A DNA stretch of 64,000 bases, from NCBI RefSeq assembly GCF_014649035.1, contig NZ_BMSG01000034.1, forward strand, positions 1 through 64,000, read 5' to 3'. The notes below the pieces were generated by a model. It was not told the DNA's origin and did no database searches. It saw only the letters and a program-made list of their open reading frames with translations. The DNA is from Streptomyces sindenensis. GTDB taxonomy: Bacteria > Actinomycetota > Actinomycetes > Streptomycetales > Streptomycetaceae. Numbering within the stretch: position 1 is the first letter of the stretch; each line of letters starts with the position of its first letter. The translations under genes were made by a program, and so were the position numbers. Shown here in pieces: positions 8,351 to 18,004 of the stretch.

Positions 8351-8933
8351 CGCGATCAAGGCCCTCGGCCCCTACGCTGCTGTTTTTGCCGCACTAGTGA
8401 CCGGCCTCGTCCTCGGCGTCCAGGCGCGTATCGGCCGTCGTGCTCAGCTGCAGGAGCGGAAGCAGGAATTGTTCGCGAGCGCGTACGAGGTGAGTATTCA
8501 GTACGCGGAGATGGCTTACGCCGTGCGGCGCCGCCGCGCGGATGCTGCCGCCGAGGAGCGGGTTCGCCTGTCGGAGCAGCTGCGGGAGATCCAGTCGAGA
8601 CTGACTTGGCACGAGGCGTGGGTCCGCTTCGAGGCTCCGGAGGTGGGCGCCGCGTACGACGAACTCGTAGCCCACACCCGGACAGTGGCGGGGCAGAGCA
8701 TGAAGGAGGCGTGGCGCTCGCCCCCAGCGGGGGACGATCCGGCGATGGTGATCTCGACTTCGGTCGTTGACCTGCGGGTGCTGGCGGATGTCCGCGAGCG
8801 ATACATGGCCGCGGTGGAAGCGCACCTTCGCCCCGGGGGCCGCGCCCTCCGCCTCATCCCGCGGCCGCGCCGCGCCCTGCAGCCTCCTCCCGCGCCTGCT
8901 CCCCGACCTGGTACTGGCCCTGGACCCACGTGA
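8343..8933 (+). CDS. N-terminal membrane/coiled-coil protein, candidate CBASS effector
   Basis: The 196-aa product opens with one hydrophobic helix (about residues 8-27). A long charged helical region of coiled-coil character follows (about 30-80), then an uncharacterised domain to about 165, and a Pro/Arg-rich tail. The TTG start at 8343 overlaps the E2-like stop by 8 bp, with AGGA about nine bases upstream, so it is very likely co-translated with the CBASS pair. I do not recognise the family. CBASS operons need an effector, membrane-disrupting effectors are common, and no nuclease or phospholipase is encoded nearby, so this is the best effector candidate in the operon. Confidence 0.72.
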   Translation: MADAIKALGPYAAVFAALVTGLVLGVQARIGRRAQLQERKQELFASAYEVSIQYAEMAYAVRRRRADAAAEERVRLSEQLREIQSRLTWHEAWVRFEAPEVGAAYDELVAHTRTVAGQSMKEAWRSPPAGDDPAMVISTSVVDLRVLADVRERYMAAVEAHLRPGGRALRLIPRPRRALQPPPAPAPRPGTGPGPT

Positions 8934-9184
8934 TCACCGACGCCCTCGAACGGCTCGCACTCCGGGTGATCAGCATTGCTCCCCGTTCCACGAGTGCCCG
9001 TGACCAGCCCGGAGTGGTGGAACCCGGCGCCACCCCGCGACGACACTTGGGCTCCCGACCTGAAAAACGGCCGACCGACTCTGCTGGCGGACCGACACGC
9101 AAGATCGAAGTCAGGGGCCTCGCCTCTGCGAAGGCATCCGAACGTGGGACCTCGACACGGTCTGTCGGGACCCGCTTGTCTTTC

Positions 9185-9910
9185 CTAGCCGGGGAGCCCG
9201 AGTTCCTTCAGATACGTGAGCCGGGCGTTTATCGCCGCTGAGAAGTGTCGCCAGTCGAGGCTATCCACCAGCTCCGTCGGCTTGGGCTCCTCGGCCGATG
9301 ACGTGACATAGCAGGCGGCGTCGTACAACTGCTCCGCCACGAGGCGTTCACAGAAGGTCCCGAAGCGGTCCTGGTAAGAGGTCTCGTGCCAGTGTGAGTC
9401 GATGGGCAGGGCGCCCTTCGCGATCCTGACCGGGTTCCGGGACTTCTGGTGGTCTTCCATGATGAAGAAGTAGCCGAGCCAGGGCTTTTCCTTCGGATAG
9501 AGGTCGGCCAAGACTGCGCGGCGTAGGTCCACAGCGCTGCCGAGCGCCTCCTCGACCCTGTTGTTGTAGTTGTTGCCAAAGGACGGGCCACCCAACGCCT
9601 TGAGCTCGAAGGCCGCGACGAGGACGCCCTGGTGGACGACCACCACGTCCCACTGCTTCTGGGGGCGGTAGTAGCCGGGAAGTTCGAGTCCTTGCTTCTT
9701 GGCGACCCGGATGCTCTCGGGCGGGTAGCCGGCTTCGAGAAAGAACTTCGACAGGAGGATCGCGATCGCGTCGAAGTGCTTGCCACCCCGTACGGATCCA
9801 GCTGTACCGGCTCCGACAGCAGCCTTGATCGCAGACTGTTCACCCTGAAGCTTCCTGGCGTCCCAGTAGGCCGCTATCGCATCCTCGAAATCCTGGCGGG
9901 TGACCGTCAA
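9185..9910 (-). CDS. XhoI/PaeR7I-like type II restriction endonuclease
   Basis: The 241-aa product matches the PaeR7I family in length (about 246 aa) and order of motifs. A PD-(D/E)xK core is visible as Asp88 in 'QKQWDVVVV', then Glu102-Leu-Lys104 in 'AAFELK'. The conserved 'GGPSFGNNYNNRVEEALGSA' follows directly. Family members cut CTCGAG, so that specificity is inferred by homology. The start is TTG 9910 with AGGAGGA seven bases upstream. It lies 11 bp after its cognate methyltransferase gene on the same strand, so the methylase is made first on a shared transcript, a protective arrangement. It is part of the element's defence cargo, convergent with the CBASS operon. Confidence 0.87.
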   Translation of the reverse strand: MTVTRQDFEDAIAAYWDARKLQGEQSAIKAAVGAGTAGSVRGGKHFDAIAILLSKFFLEAGYPPESIRVAKKQGLELPGYYRPQKQWDVVVVHQGVLVAAFELKALGGPSFGNNYNNRVEEALGSAVDLRRAVLADLYPKEKPWLGYFFIMEDHQKSRNPVRIAKGALPIDSHWHETSYQDRFGTFCERLVAEQLYDAACYVTSSAEEPKPTELVDSLDWRHFSAAINARLTYLKELGLPG

Positions 9911-9921
9911 GATCCGTCCTC

Positions 9922-11598
9922 CTAGTCAGGCAGTTCGGAAAGTCCGTAGACGCGCAGAGCAGCCTCCGTGGCGGCCCTCACGTCTCGCTTATCGAAAGCT
10001 GCCGCCAGGGCTTCTCGGTCGTGCTCGCTGATCGCCTCCGGGTCGGGGACCCGGATCTTGCGGAGGTACTGGGCCTGGAAGCGGAGAGTCCCCCCTCGCA
10101 TCTTGACCGCGTACGCCTCCACGAACGCTTCCGCGACCTTGGAGAGCAGCAGACCACCCAGCACGCGCATGTCCCAGACGTCCGAGACGATGAAGTACAG
10201 GTTGTGGTGAGGGTACAGCCCGCCCTCATCGAGTACCGGATGGATCGTCAGCTTCATGTCTGGGAAGAGCAGCTTGGGCCGCCGGGCCAGTGTGGAATCG
10301 ACCTTGTCGATGGTCTTGTACCAGCGGTGCGGCTGCTTGACTGCCACGTAGCGCTTGCGCAACGCGGCTTCGTGATCGTCGAGATACTTTGCAAGCCGGG
10401 GAAATGCGGCGAGGTCGACCAGATCGCCACTCGCAGACCAGGGGTTGACCAGGTAGGTGCCGCTCCAGTTGAGCGCGCCGCTCGTGGTGTCGCGGACCAT
10501 GGCCATGGGCAGCAGCCGGTCATCCTCGATGGACTTGTCGTCGCTGGTGAGGAAGACCTTGTCCGCGCCGGTGGCGATGCCAATGCCGACCCTGGTGCCG
10601 GTGCCGTTGTTCTCGAGAAGTTGGAAGCGCTCTGTCAGCTCTTCGAGCACGGCCAGTCGGGCGGGAGAGGCGCTCGGCCATGACTCCTCGTCCGGGAACC
10701 AGTGCGGCATGCGAGCGGCCTGAAAGGCTTCCGTCGCGACCGTTTCAGTCCGATCACTCGTGTACCAGCGCGCGAAGTCGGTGGCTTGGGGAGCGTTGAA
10801 GGCTCGCGTGGTGTCCGCGGCTACGGCGGTGCCCTGGGCCCGCTTGCTGATGAGCGTGATGGCCGGGTAGGCGGAAACCTGGTCGTCGAACGCGTCGACA
10901 TCGTGCATGACCAGAGCAAGGTCCATGCTGAAGCTCTTGGTGACCAGCTGCCGCAGTCGCCGGCCGTACTGGTTGCGCATCCAGCGGTCCGCGCAGATGA
11001 AGGCCAGCTGACCTTCTGCCCCGAGGCTTCGGAGTGCGACCTCGAAGAAGCCGACGTAGATGTCTGCACGGCCGCCCATGGTGGGGCATGCGTGACGGTA
11101 GACCGCCATCCTGTCCGCCGGGACGTCCTCGAGACGGATGTAGGGCGGGTTGCCGACCACATAGTCCGCGTGCTGGATCGCCTCGGGTTGGAGCAGGTAG
11201 TCCCCCCGCTCGATCCAGGACTCCGCTACGGACTGGGCTTCTGCTGCGTCCCAGCCGTCGTCGACCAGGTGCTTCTCGACTACTTCGCGGCTCCTGTGGA
11301 CGTTCCGCTCCAGCAGGTCGAGCGCACGTACAGCCCCGCGTGCATCACCGATGGGGCGGTTGTACTTGCGGCAAGAAGCGCTGATGCGCGCGGCCACCGC
11401 TCCCAGAAACGCTCCCGAGCCGCAGGCTGGCTCAACAAGCTTCAAGTCGCATAGGACCTTGTCCGAGGTGTAGCCCACGAGGTCGAGGATCAGGTCGACG
11501 ACCCAGCGCCGCGTGAACACCTCGCCGTGCTCCACGGCCTCCTCGGGGACTGAGGGAAGGGTGTGGAGGGCGGTGTCGAAGAACAGGGGAGTGGCCAC
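9922..11598 (-). CDS. N6-adenine DNA methyltransferase partner of the XhoI/PaeR7I-like enzyme
   Basis: The 558-aa product has SAM-binding motif I 'VEPACGSGAFLG' (residues 55-66) and catalytic motif IV NPPY at 150-153, in the order motif I, IV, target-recognition region of gamma-class N6-adenine methylases. Length and partner fit M.PaeR7I-type enzymes, which protect CTCGAG. Two CTCGAG sites lie inside this gene (10612-10617 and 11128-11133). The start is GTG 11598, with no strong ribosome site upstream; translation may be weak or near-leaderless. It is first in a two-gene operon with the endonuclease, and its promoter region lies in the 317-bp gap toward tRNA-Ser. Confidence 0.88.
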   Translation of the reverse strand: MATPLFFDTALHTLPSVPEEAVEHGEVFTRRWVVDLILDLVGYTSDKVLCDLKLVEPACGSGAFLGAVAARISASCRKYNRPIGDARGAVRALDLLERNVHRSREVVEKHLVDDGWDAAEAQSVAESWIERGDYLLQPEAIQHADYVVGNPPYIRLEDVPADRMAVYRHACPTMGGRADIYVGFFEVALRSLGAEGQLAFICADRWMRNQYGRRLRQLVTKSFSMDLALVMHDVDAFDDQVSAYPAITLISKRAQGTAVAADTTRAFNAPQATDFARWYTSDRTETVATEAFQAARMPHWFPDEESWPSASPARLAVLEELTERFQLLENNGTGTRVGIGIATGADKVFLTSDDKSIEDDRLLPMAMVRDTTSGALNWSGTYLVNPWSASGDLVDLAAFPRLAKYLDDHEAALRKRYVAVKQPHRWYKTIDKVDSTLARRPKLLFPDMKLTIHPVLDEGGLYPHHNLYFIVSDVWDMRVLGGLLLSKVAEAFVEAYAVKMRGGTLRFQAQYLRKIRVPDPEAISEHDREALAAAFDKRDVRAATEAALRVYGLSELPD

Positions 11599-11915
11599 GT
11601 CTCGACACTACTAGGGAGGATTTCGGCCACGAGAGTTATCCACAGGGGCCGGTCGCGCTCAACGGAGTGATCTGTTCCGTCTGCGGAGCATCGGGCGCGT
11701 GGGCCTGATGAGGCCGACAGTCATGTCGCTTTCGTGGCCAAGGAGAGCCCGCTTTGGGTTCGTCGGCGTGAAGGCGCCTGCGACTGAGTAGCGCCGGTCA
11801 GCGACCGAGCTGACGTGTCACCTTGGGTCAACTGAGACCAAAACTGAGACCACACACGTCGAAGGGCCCCACCGTGAACGGTGGGGCCCTTCGACGTATT
11901 GCCCGGTGAGAGCAA
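11599..11915. other. Gap between methylase gene and tRNA-Ser: element/chromosome junction
   Basis: No convincing gene is present. The gap holds a perfect DnaA box TTATCCACA at 11636-11644 and two tandem 11-bp copies of AACTGAGACCA at 11830-11840 and 11842-11852. The tRNA-Ser terminator hairpin is at 11857-11896. On the minus strand a short open frame here could be the eroded 3' end of an integrase gene, but that is weak. The attachment site is expected at or near the tRNA 3' end (about 11916). Confidence 0.5.
11857..11896 (-). terminator. Terminator of tRNA-Ser
   Basis: A long perfect hairpin, arm CGTCGAAGGGCCCCACCG, with a 4-nt loop (TGAA) lies 20 bp beyond the tRNA 3' end on the minus strand. 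It may also stop transcription from the other side. Confidence 0.8.
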
Positions 11916-12003
11916 TGGCGGAGGATACGAGATTCGAACTCGTGAGGGGTTGCCCCCAACACGCTTTCCAAGCGTGCGCCCTAGGCCACTAGGCGAATCC
12001 TCC
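11916..12003 (-). tRNA. tRNA-Ser(GGA)
   Basis: The minus strand folds as a long-variable-arm class II tRNA. The acceptor is GGAGGAT/ATCCTCC, the anticodon loop CTTGGAAAG gives GGA, and the T-arm is GTTCGAATC. CCA is encoded (TGG at 11916-11918 on the plus strand). Its 3' end faces the integrative element, the usual arrangement for a tRNA attachment site. Confidence 0.95.
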
Positions 12004-12149
12004 GCCGCAAACAATACAAGACGTTTGAGGGTGCTCGCGAACACGATCCCCGGAGATCGTCCGCGAGCGGGGTCCGGGGGCGTCGCGGGCCGTTCGTCGG
12101 GGGCGGGTGGGTGGACCGGAGGGGGTGGGGATCCGCTAAGGTGGGCGTC

Positions 12150-12238
12150 AGCCCCTCACGTGGCGCTATCTGACTGAACTCCCCCAGGGCCGGAAGGCAG
12201 CAAGGGTAGGTTGGCTCTGGCGGGTGCGTGGGGGGCCC
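12150..12238 (+). ncRNA. ffs: Signal recognition particle RNA (4.5S, small bacterial type)
   Basis: The SRP54-binding apical domain is visible as CCCCCAGGGCCGGAAGGCAG followed by CAAGGGTAGG. It is flanked by long complementary arms (GCCCCTCACG at 12151-12160 against CGTGGGGGGC near 12227-12236). The position just upstream of dnaX is the usual Streptomyces location. The ends are approximate. Confidence 0.9.
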
Positions 12239-12300
12239 TTTGCGTTGGCCGTGAGGTGCTGTGGGGTCGGGTGTCAGTCGCTCCCGATAACCTCGTAGAT

Positions 12301-14586
12301 GTGTCGTCCCTTGCGCTGTACCGCCGCTACCGCCCCGAGTCGTTCGCCGAGGTCATCGGTCAGGAGCATGTCACTGACCCGCTCCAGCAGGCCCTGCGGA
12401 ACAACCGGGTCAATCACGCGTACCTGTTCAGCGGGCCGCGCGGCTGTGGAAAGACGACCAGCGCGCGCATCCTCGCCCGCTGTCTGAACTGCGAGCAGGG
12501 GCCCACGCCCACCCCGTGCGGGGAGTGCCAGTCCTGTCGGGACCTCGCGCGGAACGGGCCGGGGTCCATCGATGTCATCGAGATCGACGCCGCGTCCCAC
12601 GGTGGTGTGGACGACGCCCGTGATCTGCGCGAGAAGGCGTTCTTCGGGCCCGCCTCCAGTCGTTACAAGATCTACATCATCGACGAGGCGCACATGGTCA
12701 CCCCGGCGGGCTTCAACGCCCTGCTGAAGGTGGTCGAGGAGCCGCCGGAGCACCTCAAGTTCATCTTCGCGACGACCGAGCCCGAGAAGGTCATCGGGAC
12801 GATCCGGTCGCGTACGCACCACTATCCGTTCCGGCTGGTGCCCCCGGGGACCCTGCGGAGCTACCTCGCCGATGTGTGCGGGCGGGAGAACAGCCCGGTC
12901 GAGGACGGCGTCCTCCCGCTCGTCGTGCGCGCCGGGGCCGGGTCCGTGCGTGACTCGATGTCCGTCATGGACCAACTGCTCGCCGGTGCGGGCGACGACG
13001 GTGTGACGTATGCCATGGCCACCGCGCTCCTCGGATACACCGACGGCTCGCTGCTCGACTCGATCGTCGACGCCTTCGCCGCCGGCGACGGGGCCGCCGC
13101 CTTCGAGGTCGTGGACCGGGTCATCGAGGGCGGCAACGATCCCCGTCGGTTCGTGGCCGATCTCCTGGAGCGGCTGCGGGATCTGGTGATCCTCGCCGCC
13201 GTGCCGGATGCGGGGGAGAAGGGGCTCATCGACGCGCCCGCCGACGTCGTCGAGCGCATGCAGGCCCAGGCGTCCGTCTTCGGCGCCGCCGAGCTGAGCC
13301 GCGCCGCCGACCTCGTCAACGACGGGCTCACCGAGATGCGCGGTGCCACCTCGCCGCGCCTCCAGGTGGAGCTGATCTGCGCCCGGGTCCTGCTGCCCGC
13401 CGCCTACGACGACGAGCGGTCGCTGCAGGCCCGGCTCGACCGGCTGGAGCGCGGGGCCTCGGCCGCCGTCGGCGCTGGGTTCGCCGCCCCGCCCGTCGGT
13501 GCCGCCCCCCTGGGGTACGTACCGGGGCCGGACGTCCATGCTCCCCAGGGCCATGCCGCTCAGGGGCCTGCGCCCGTGGGGCCCGCCGGTCCGGACGCCA
13601 CCCGTGCCGCCGTACGGAGCGAGGCCCCGCCCGCCGCCCCGGCCCCGGCCGCCTACGCACCGCCCGCCGCCGAGCCCGCCCCGCAGGCTCCCCCGGCCCC
13701 CGCGCCCGCCCCCGAGCCCGGTCAGCGGCCCGGTTCCTGGCCCGCCGCCGCGGGAGCCGGATCCGGCGCGGGTTCCGGGGGCGGGGAGCAGGCCCGTCGG
13801 CCCGGTGGCTGGCCCACCGCGTCCGCCCCCGGCAGCGGGCCCGCCCCCGCCGCCACCCCGCCGCCCGCCGCGGCCCCGGTCGCCCCGGCGGCCCCCGCCG
13901 CACCGCAGGCCGCGGCCGAGGGCGGGCAGAGCATGGCCCAGGGCGCCGTCCAGGTGCGGAACATGTGGCCCGACATCCTGGAGGCGGTCAAGAACCGCCG
14001 CCGCTTCACCTGGATCCTGCTCAGCCAGAACGCCCAGGTCGCCGGGTTCGACGGGACGACGCTCCAGCTCGGCTTCCTCAACGCGGGCGCCCGCGACAAC
14101 TTCGCCAGCAGCGGCAGCGAGGAGGTCCTCAAGCAGGCCCTCGCCGAGCGCTTCAACGCCCAGTGGCGCATCGAAGCCGTCATCGACACCTCCGGTGGCG
14201 GCGGCATGCCCCCGCAGTCGGGTGGCGGCGGACGCCCCGCCCCGCAGTACCAGCCCGCCCCGCCGGCCCCCGCCGCCCCGGTCGCGTACGAGCCCCGCCC
14301 CCAGCACGCGCCCCCGCAGCAGTCCGCGCCCGCACCGCAGGGTCAGCCCGCCCCGCCGGCCCAGCAGCCGCCTCCCGCCGCGCCGCCGCAGAGCCGGGAC
14401 GCCGCGCCCGCCCCCGAGGCCTCCCCCCGTTCGTACGGGGCGGAGCCGCCGCGCTCCGTGGCCCCGGAGGACGACGTCCCGGAGGACGACGACCCGGATC
14501 TCGTCGACTCCGCGCTCTCCGGCCACGACCTGATCGTCCGCGAGCTCGGCGCCACGGTGATCGACGAGTTCGCCAACGAACAGTGA
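12301..14586 (+). CDS. dnaX: DNA polymerase III subunit gamma/tau
   Basis: The 761-aa clamp-loader ATPase has Walker A GPRGCGKTT (45-53), zinc-binding Cys64, Cys73, Cys76 and Cys79, Walker B IIDEAH (126-131), and a sensor region 'FATTEPEKVIGTIRSRTHHY'. A Pro/Ala-rich linker spans roughly 390-570. A C-terminal domain near 575-650 ('VRNMWPDILEAVKNRRRFTWILLSQNAQV') is followed by a second Pro/Gln-rich stretch and an acidic end. GTG 12301 starts at the conserved 'SSLALYRRYRPESF'; in-frame upstream codons run into ffs. No A-rich slippery heptamer is seen in the linker, so a shorter gamma form by the E. coli frameshift is not indicated. Confidence 0.97.
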   Translation: MSSLALYRRYRPESFAEVIGQEHVTDPLQQALRNNRVNHAYLFSGPRGCGKTTSARILARCLNCEQGPTPTPCGECQSCRDLARNGPGSIDVIEIDAASHGGVDDARDLREKAFFGPASSRYKIYIIDEAHMVTPAGFNALLKVVEEPPEHLKFIFATTEPEKVIGTIRSRTHHYPFRLVPPGTLRSYLADVCGRENSPVEDGVLPLVVRAGAGSVRDSMSVMDQLLAGAGDDGVTYAMATALLGYTDGSLLDSIVDAFAAGDGAAAFEVVDRVIEGGNDPRRFVADLLERLRDLVILAAVPDAGEKGLIDAPADVVERMQAQASVFGAAELSRAADLVNDGLTEMRGATSPRLQVELICARVLLPAAYDDERSLQARLDRLERGASAAVGAGFAAPPVGAAPLGYVPGPDVHAPQGHAAQGPAPVGPAGPDATRAAVRSEAPPAAPAPAAYAPPAAEPAPQAPPAPAPAPEPGQRPGSWPAAAGAGSGAGSGGGEQARRPGGWPTASAPGSGPAPAATPPPAAAPVAPAAPAAPQAAAEGGQSMAQGAVQVRNMWPDILEAVKNRRRFTWILLSQNAQVAGFDGTTLQLGFLNAGARDNFASSGSEEVLKQALAERFNAQWRIEAVIDTSGGGGMPPQSGGGGRPAPQYQPAPPAPAAPVAYEPRPQHAPPQQSAPAPQGQPAPPAQQPPPAAPPQSRDAAPAPEASPRSYGAEPPRSVAPEDDVPEDDDPDLVDSALSGHDLIVRELGATVIDEFANEQ

Positions 14587-14663
14587 GGCGTCCCGCACGC
14601 CCGGGCGTCGGCCGTCCGCCGTCCACCCACCGGCGGCCGTCAAGGCTCCACGCCCCCGGCGGC

Positions 14664-14669
14664 TAGGCT
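14664..14669 (+). promoter_or_regulatory. Likely -10 element giving a leaderless purD transcript
   Basis: TAGGCT lies 7 bases before the purD GTG (14677) and no Shine-Dalgarno sequence is present. Transcription would start at or near the start codon. Inferred from spacing. Confidence 0.5.
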
Positions 14670-14676
14670 GCACCCC

Positions 14677-15927
<1,251 letters not shown>

Positions 15928-16276
15928 CCCGCCCCGGACAGCGCTCCCGCAGCCCCTCGCGCCGCCCGCCCCGTATGCCACCGGCGTACGCGGCAGGCGC
16001 GAGGGGCTTCCGCGTACCACCGGGCCCGTTCCCCGGACGGCCTGCCTCATGGGCGCGAACACGTCAGCAGCTTTGCCCAAAGCCATTCCATCGGGTGACG
16101 ACTGGGCTATCCGGATGACGGCCGCCGGGCCCCCAACTAGGGTGCGGCGCAAGCGTTCCGGCACTTGGCCCACTGGCATTGCGATGTCGGTGACGGGTGC
16201 CACAGTGGGGGAGTGAGCAACACCGCCGCGAGGGCCAAGAGGGCCGCGATGAGGGCAGAGGGGGTGACGTCCGGCC
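15928..16276. other. Gap after purD
   Basis: It holds the purD terminator hairpin and the promoter region of the next gene. A 28-codon GTG frame at 16213-16299 is too weak to call. Nothing else is recognised. Confidence 0.5.
15951..16008 (+). terminator. Probable terminator of purD
   Basis: AGCCCCTCGCGCC (15951-15963) pairs perfectly with GGCGCGAGGGGCT (15996-16008), enclosing a 32-nt GC-rich loop. Confidence 0.65.
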
Positions 16277-18004
16277 GTGTCCGGTATCGACGTGGGTGAG
16301 GAGCTGGGTGCACGGGCCGCGCAGGCCCGGGCGCTCGCCCTGCTGCGGATCCGCAGCAGGGCCCTGGCCGTGGCGATCCTGCCCGCGGCCGTCGCCGTCG
16401 TGCTGTTCGCGGCGGACGCGCAGGGGCATCTGGCCGGTCCGGCCTGGGACGCCGTGCGCTGGACGGTCCTCGGCGTCGCGGTCGCCGTGCTGCTGGTGAC
16501 CGTCCTGGTCGCCGTCTCCGTGGCCCGCGCGCGGCCCGCCATGAGCCCCACCGTCCCCGTGCCGGAGGAAGGCGCCCCCGATCTCTACCGCCTGGTCCGC
16601 GATCTGGCGGACCGGCTCGACGTGCCCGCGCCCTCGGCCGTGGCGCTCACCCCGGACTGCGACAGCTGGCTGGAGGACCGCACCCACCGCGCGCTCCGGA
16701 AGGGCCCGGGGGCAGCGCTCCGGAAGGGGCCAGGAGCGTCGCTCCGGAAGGGGCCGGGCGCCTCCGCGGGCTCCGCGGAGACCGTGGACGCCGCCCCCGT
16801 CCTGGTCGTCGGCTCGCCGTTCCTGTGGTGGATGCGGGTCGCCGAGCTCCGCGCGGTCCTCGCCCCCGTCGTGGCGGGCACCGGCCCGTCCGCGCATCCC
16901 GACATAGCCGCCGCCCGCCGCTTCGTCCGCGGTCTGGACGCCGCGATCGCCGATGCGGCCGCCCCCGGCCGGGGCCCGGTGCGCAGGGCGCCGCTCGCCT
17001 TCGCCGGCTGGGTCGCCCGGCTGCTGCTGCGGGCCTGCCGGGGCCATGCCGCCGAGATGGAGCGCTGTGTGGCCGCCGCCGCGTCCATGCGCGCCCAGAC
17101 GGTCGACTACGGGCTGCGCATCGCCGCCCAGGAACAGGTCGGCCTCGCCTACGCCGGCTGGGACCGGCTGCTGACCCGGGTGGCGCTGCCCGCCTGGCGG
17201 ATGGGCCGCTGGCCCTCCCGGCTGGACGCCGGGGTCGTCTCCGCGCTCACCGAGCTCTCCCGCCGGGACCGGCTCGCGGACGGCTTCGCCCTGCGTCTGG
17301 GCGAGCGGCCCGCGTGCGACCTGCTGGAGGAGCCCGGGGTGGCCGACGAGGCCGCGTCGCTGCTCGCCGCCCGGCTCTTCCACGGCGGGCCCGCCGAGAG
17401 CGGACCGGGCTGGGCACCGGTGGACTGGCAGCAGTATCCCGACGAGGTCGTCGACCGGAAGTGGCGCAGCGAGGCGGCCCGGCTGCACCGCGTCCTGGAC
17501 ACCCTGGGCGTCCCCCGGGCCTCCGCCGCCGACCCGGCCGTCCCCACGCTGGCCCGGGTGATGGAGCACCTGTCGGGCCCGGGCGGGCCGGGCGAGGCGC
17601 TCGCGGCGGGCATCGGCGCCGCGGTCGCCCGCGAGGAGGCCGGGGCCCCGGTCCACGGCGGCCCGGAGCAGAGCGGTCCGGGATACGGCGGTGCGGCCGA
17701 CGACCCCCTCGACCTCTGGGGGCCCGGCCCGCTGCCCCTCTTCCCGCTCCAGCCGCCGCGTACGGGCACCGAACTGCTCGCCGACCACGTCGCGGCCATG
17801 GTCTGCTGCGCCGCCGTGGACACGGCGGGGGCGGCCCCCGGTCTGGACTGGCTCGACGGTCCCGCGCTGCTCGTCGGCGGCGAGCGGCGGGCGGACCTCG
17901 CGGCCCCGGTCCTCAGCCTGGTGGAGGACGGCGACCCGGACCCGCTGCTGAACTGGCTGGCCGAGGTGGGGGTGCGCTCCGACAAGCCGGTCCGGCTGGT
18001 GTGA
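16277..18004 (+). CDS. Uncharacterised membrane-anchored protein
   Basis: The 575-aa product has two adjacent hydrophobic helices (about 29-50 and 59-83) and then a large Ala/Gly-rich cytoplasmic region with no domain I can name. It resembles M48-type membrane proteins only in topology; no HExxH zinc motif is present. Residues about 140-163 hold three copies of Leu-Arg-Lys-Gly-Pro-Gly-Ala/Ser, encoded by a 24-bp tandem triplication (about 16693-16764). GTG 16277 follows a purine-rich AGAGGGGGTG. It sits between purD and the next gene as in other Streptomyces, so it is probably a conserved genus gene of unknown role. Confidence 0.8.
   Translation: MSGIDVGEELGARAAQARALALLRIRSRALAVAILPAAVAVVLFAADAQGHLAGPAWDAVRWTVLGVAVAVLLVTVLVAVSVARARPAMSPTVPVPEEGAPDLYRLVRDLADRLDVPAPSAVALTPDCDSWLEDRTHRALRKGPGAALRKGPGASLRKGPGASAGSAETVDAAPVLVVGSPFLWWMRVAELRAVLAPVVAGTGPSAHPDIAAARRFVRGLDAAIADAAAPGRGPVRRAPLAFAGWVARLLLRACRGHAAEMERCVAAAASMRAQTVDYGLRIAAQEQVGLAYAGWDRLLTRVALPAWRMGRWPSRLDAGVVSALTELSRRDRLADGFALRLGERPACDLLEEPGVADEAASLLAARLFHGGPAESGPGWAPVDWQQYPDEVVDRKWRSEAARLHRVLDTLGVPRASAADPAVPTLARVMEHLSGPGGPGEALAAGIGAAVAREEAGAPVHGGPEQSGPGYGGAADDPLDLWGPGPLPLFPLQPPRTGTELLADHVAAMVCCAAVDTAGAAPGLDWLDGPALLVGGERRADLAAPVLSLVEDGDPDPLLNWLAEVGVRSDKPVRLV

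Noticed and set aside
11636..11644. Perfect DnaA box as part of an origin
   Set aside because: A single box without a cluster or AT-rich unwinding region is not enough.
12390..14586. Programmed frameshift site in dnaX
   Set aside because: No A-rich slippery heptamer with a downstream stop in the linker was visible.
16213..16299. A 28-codon GTG frame before the membrane-protein gene
   Set aside because: Too short and with no support; overlaps the start of the next gene.
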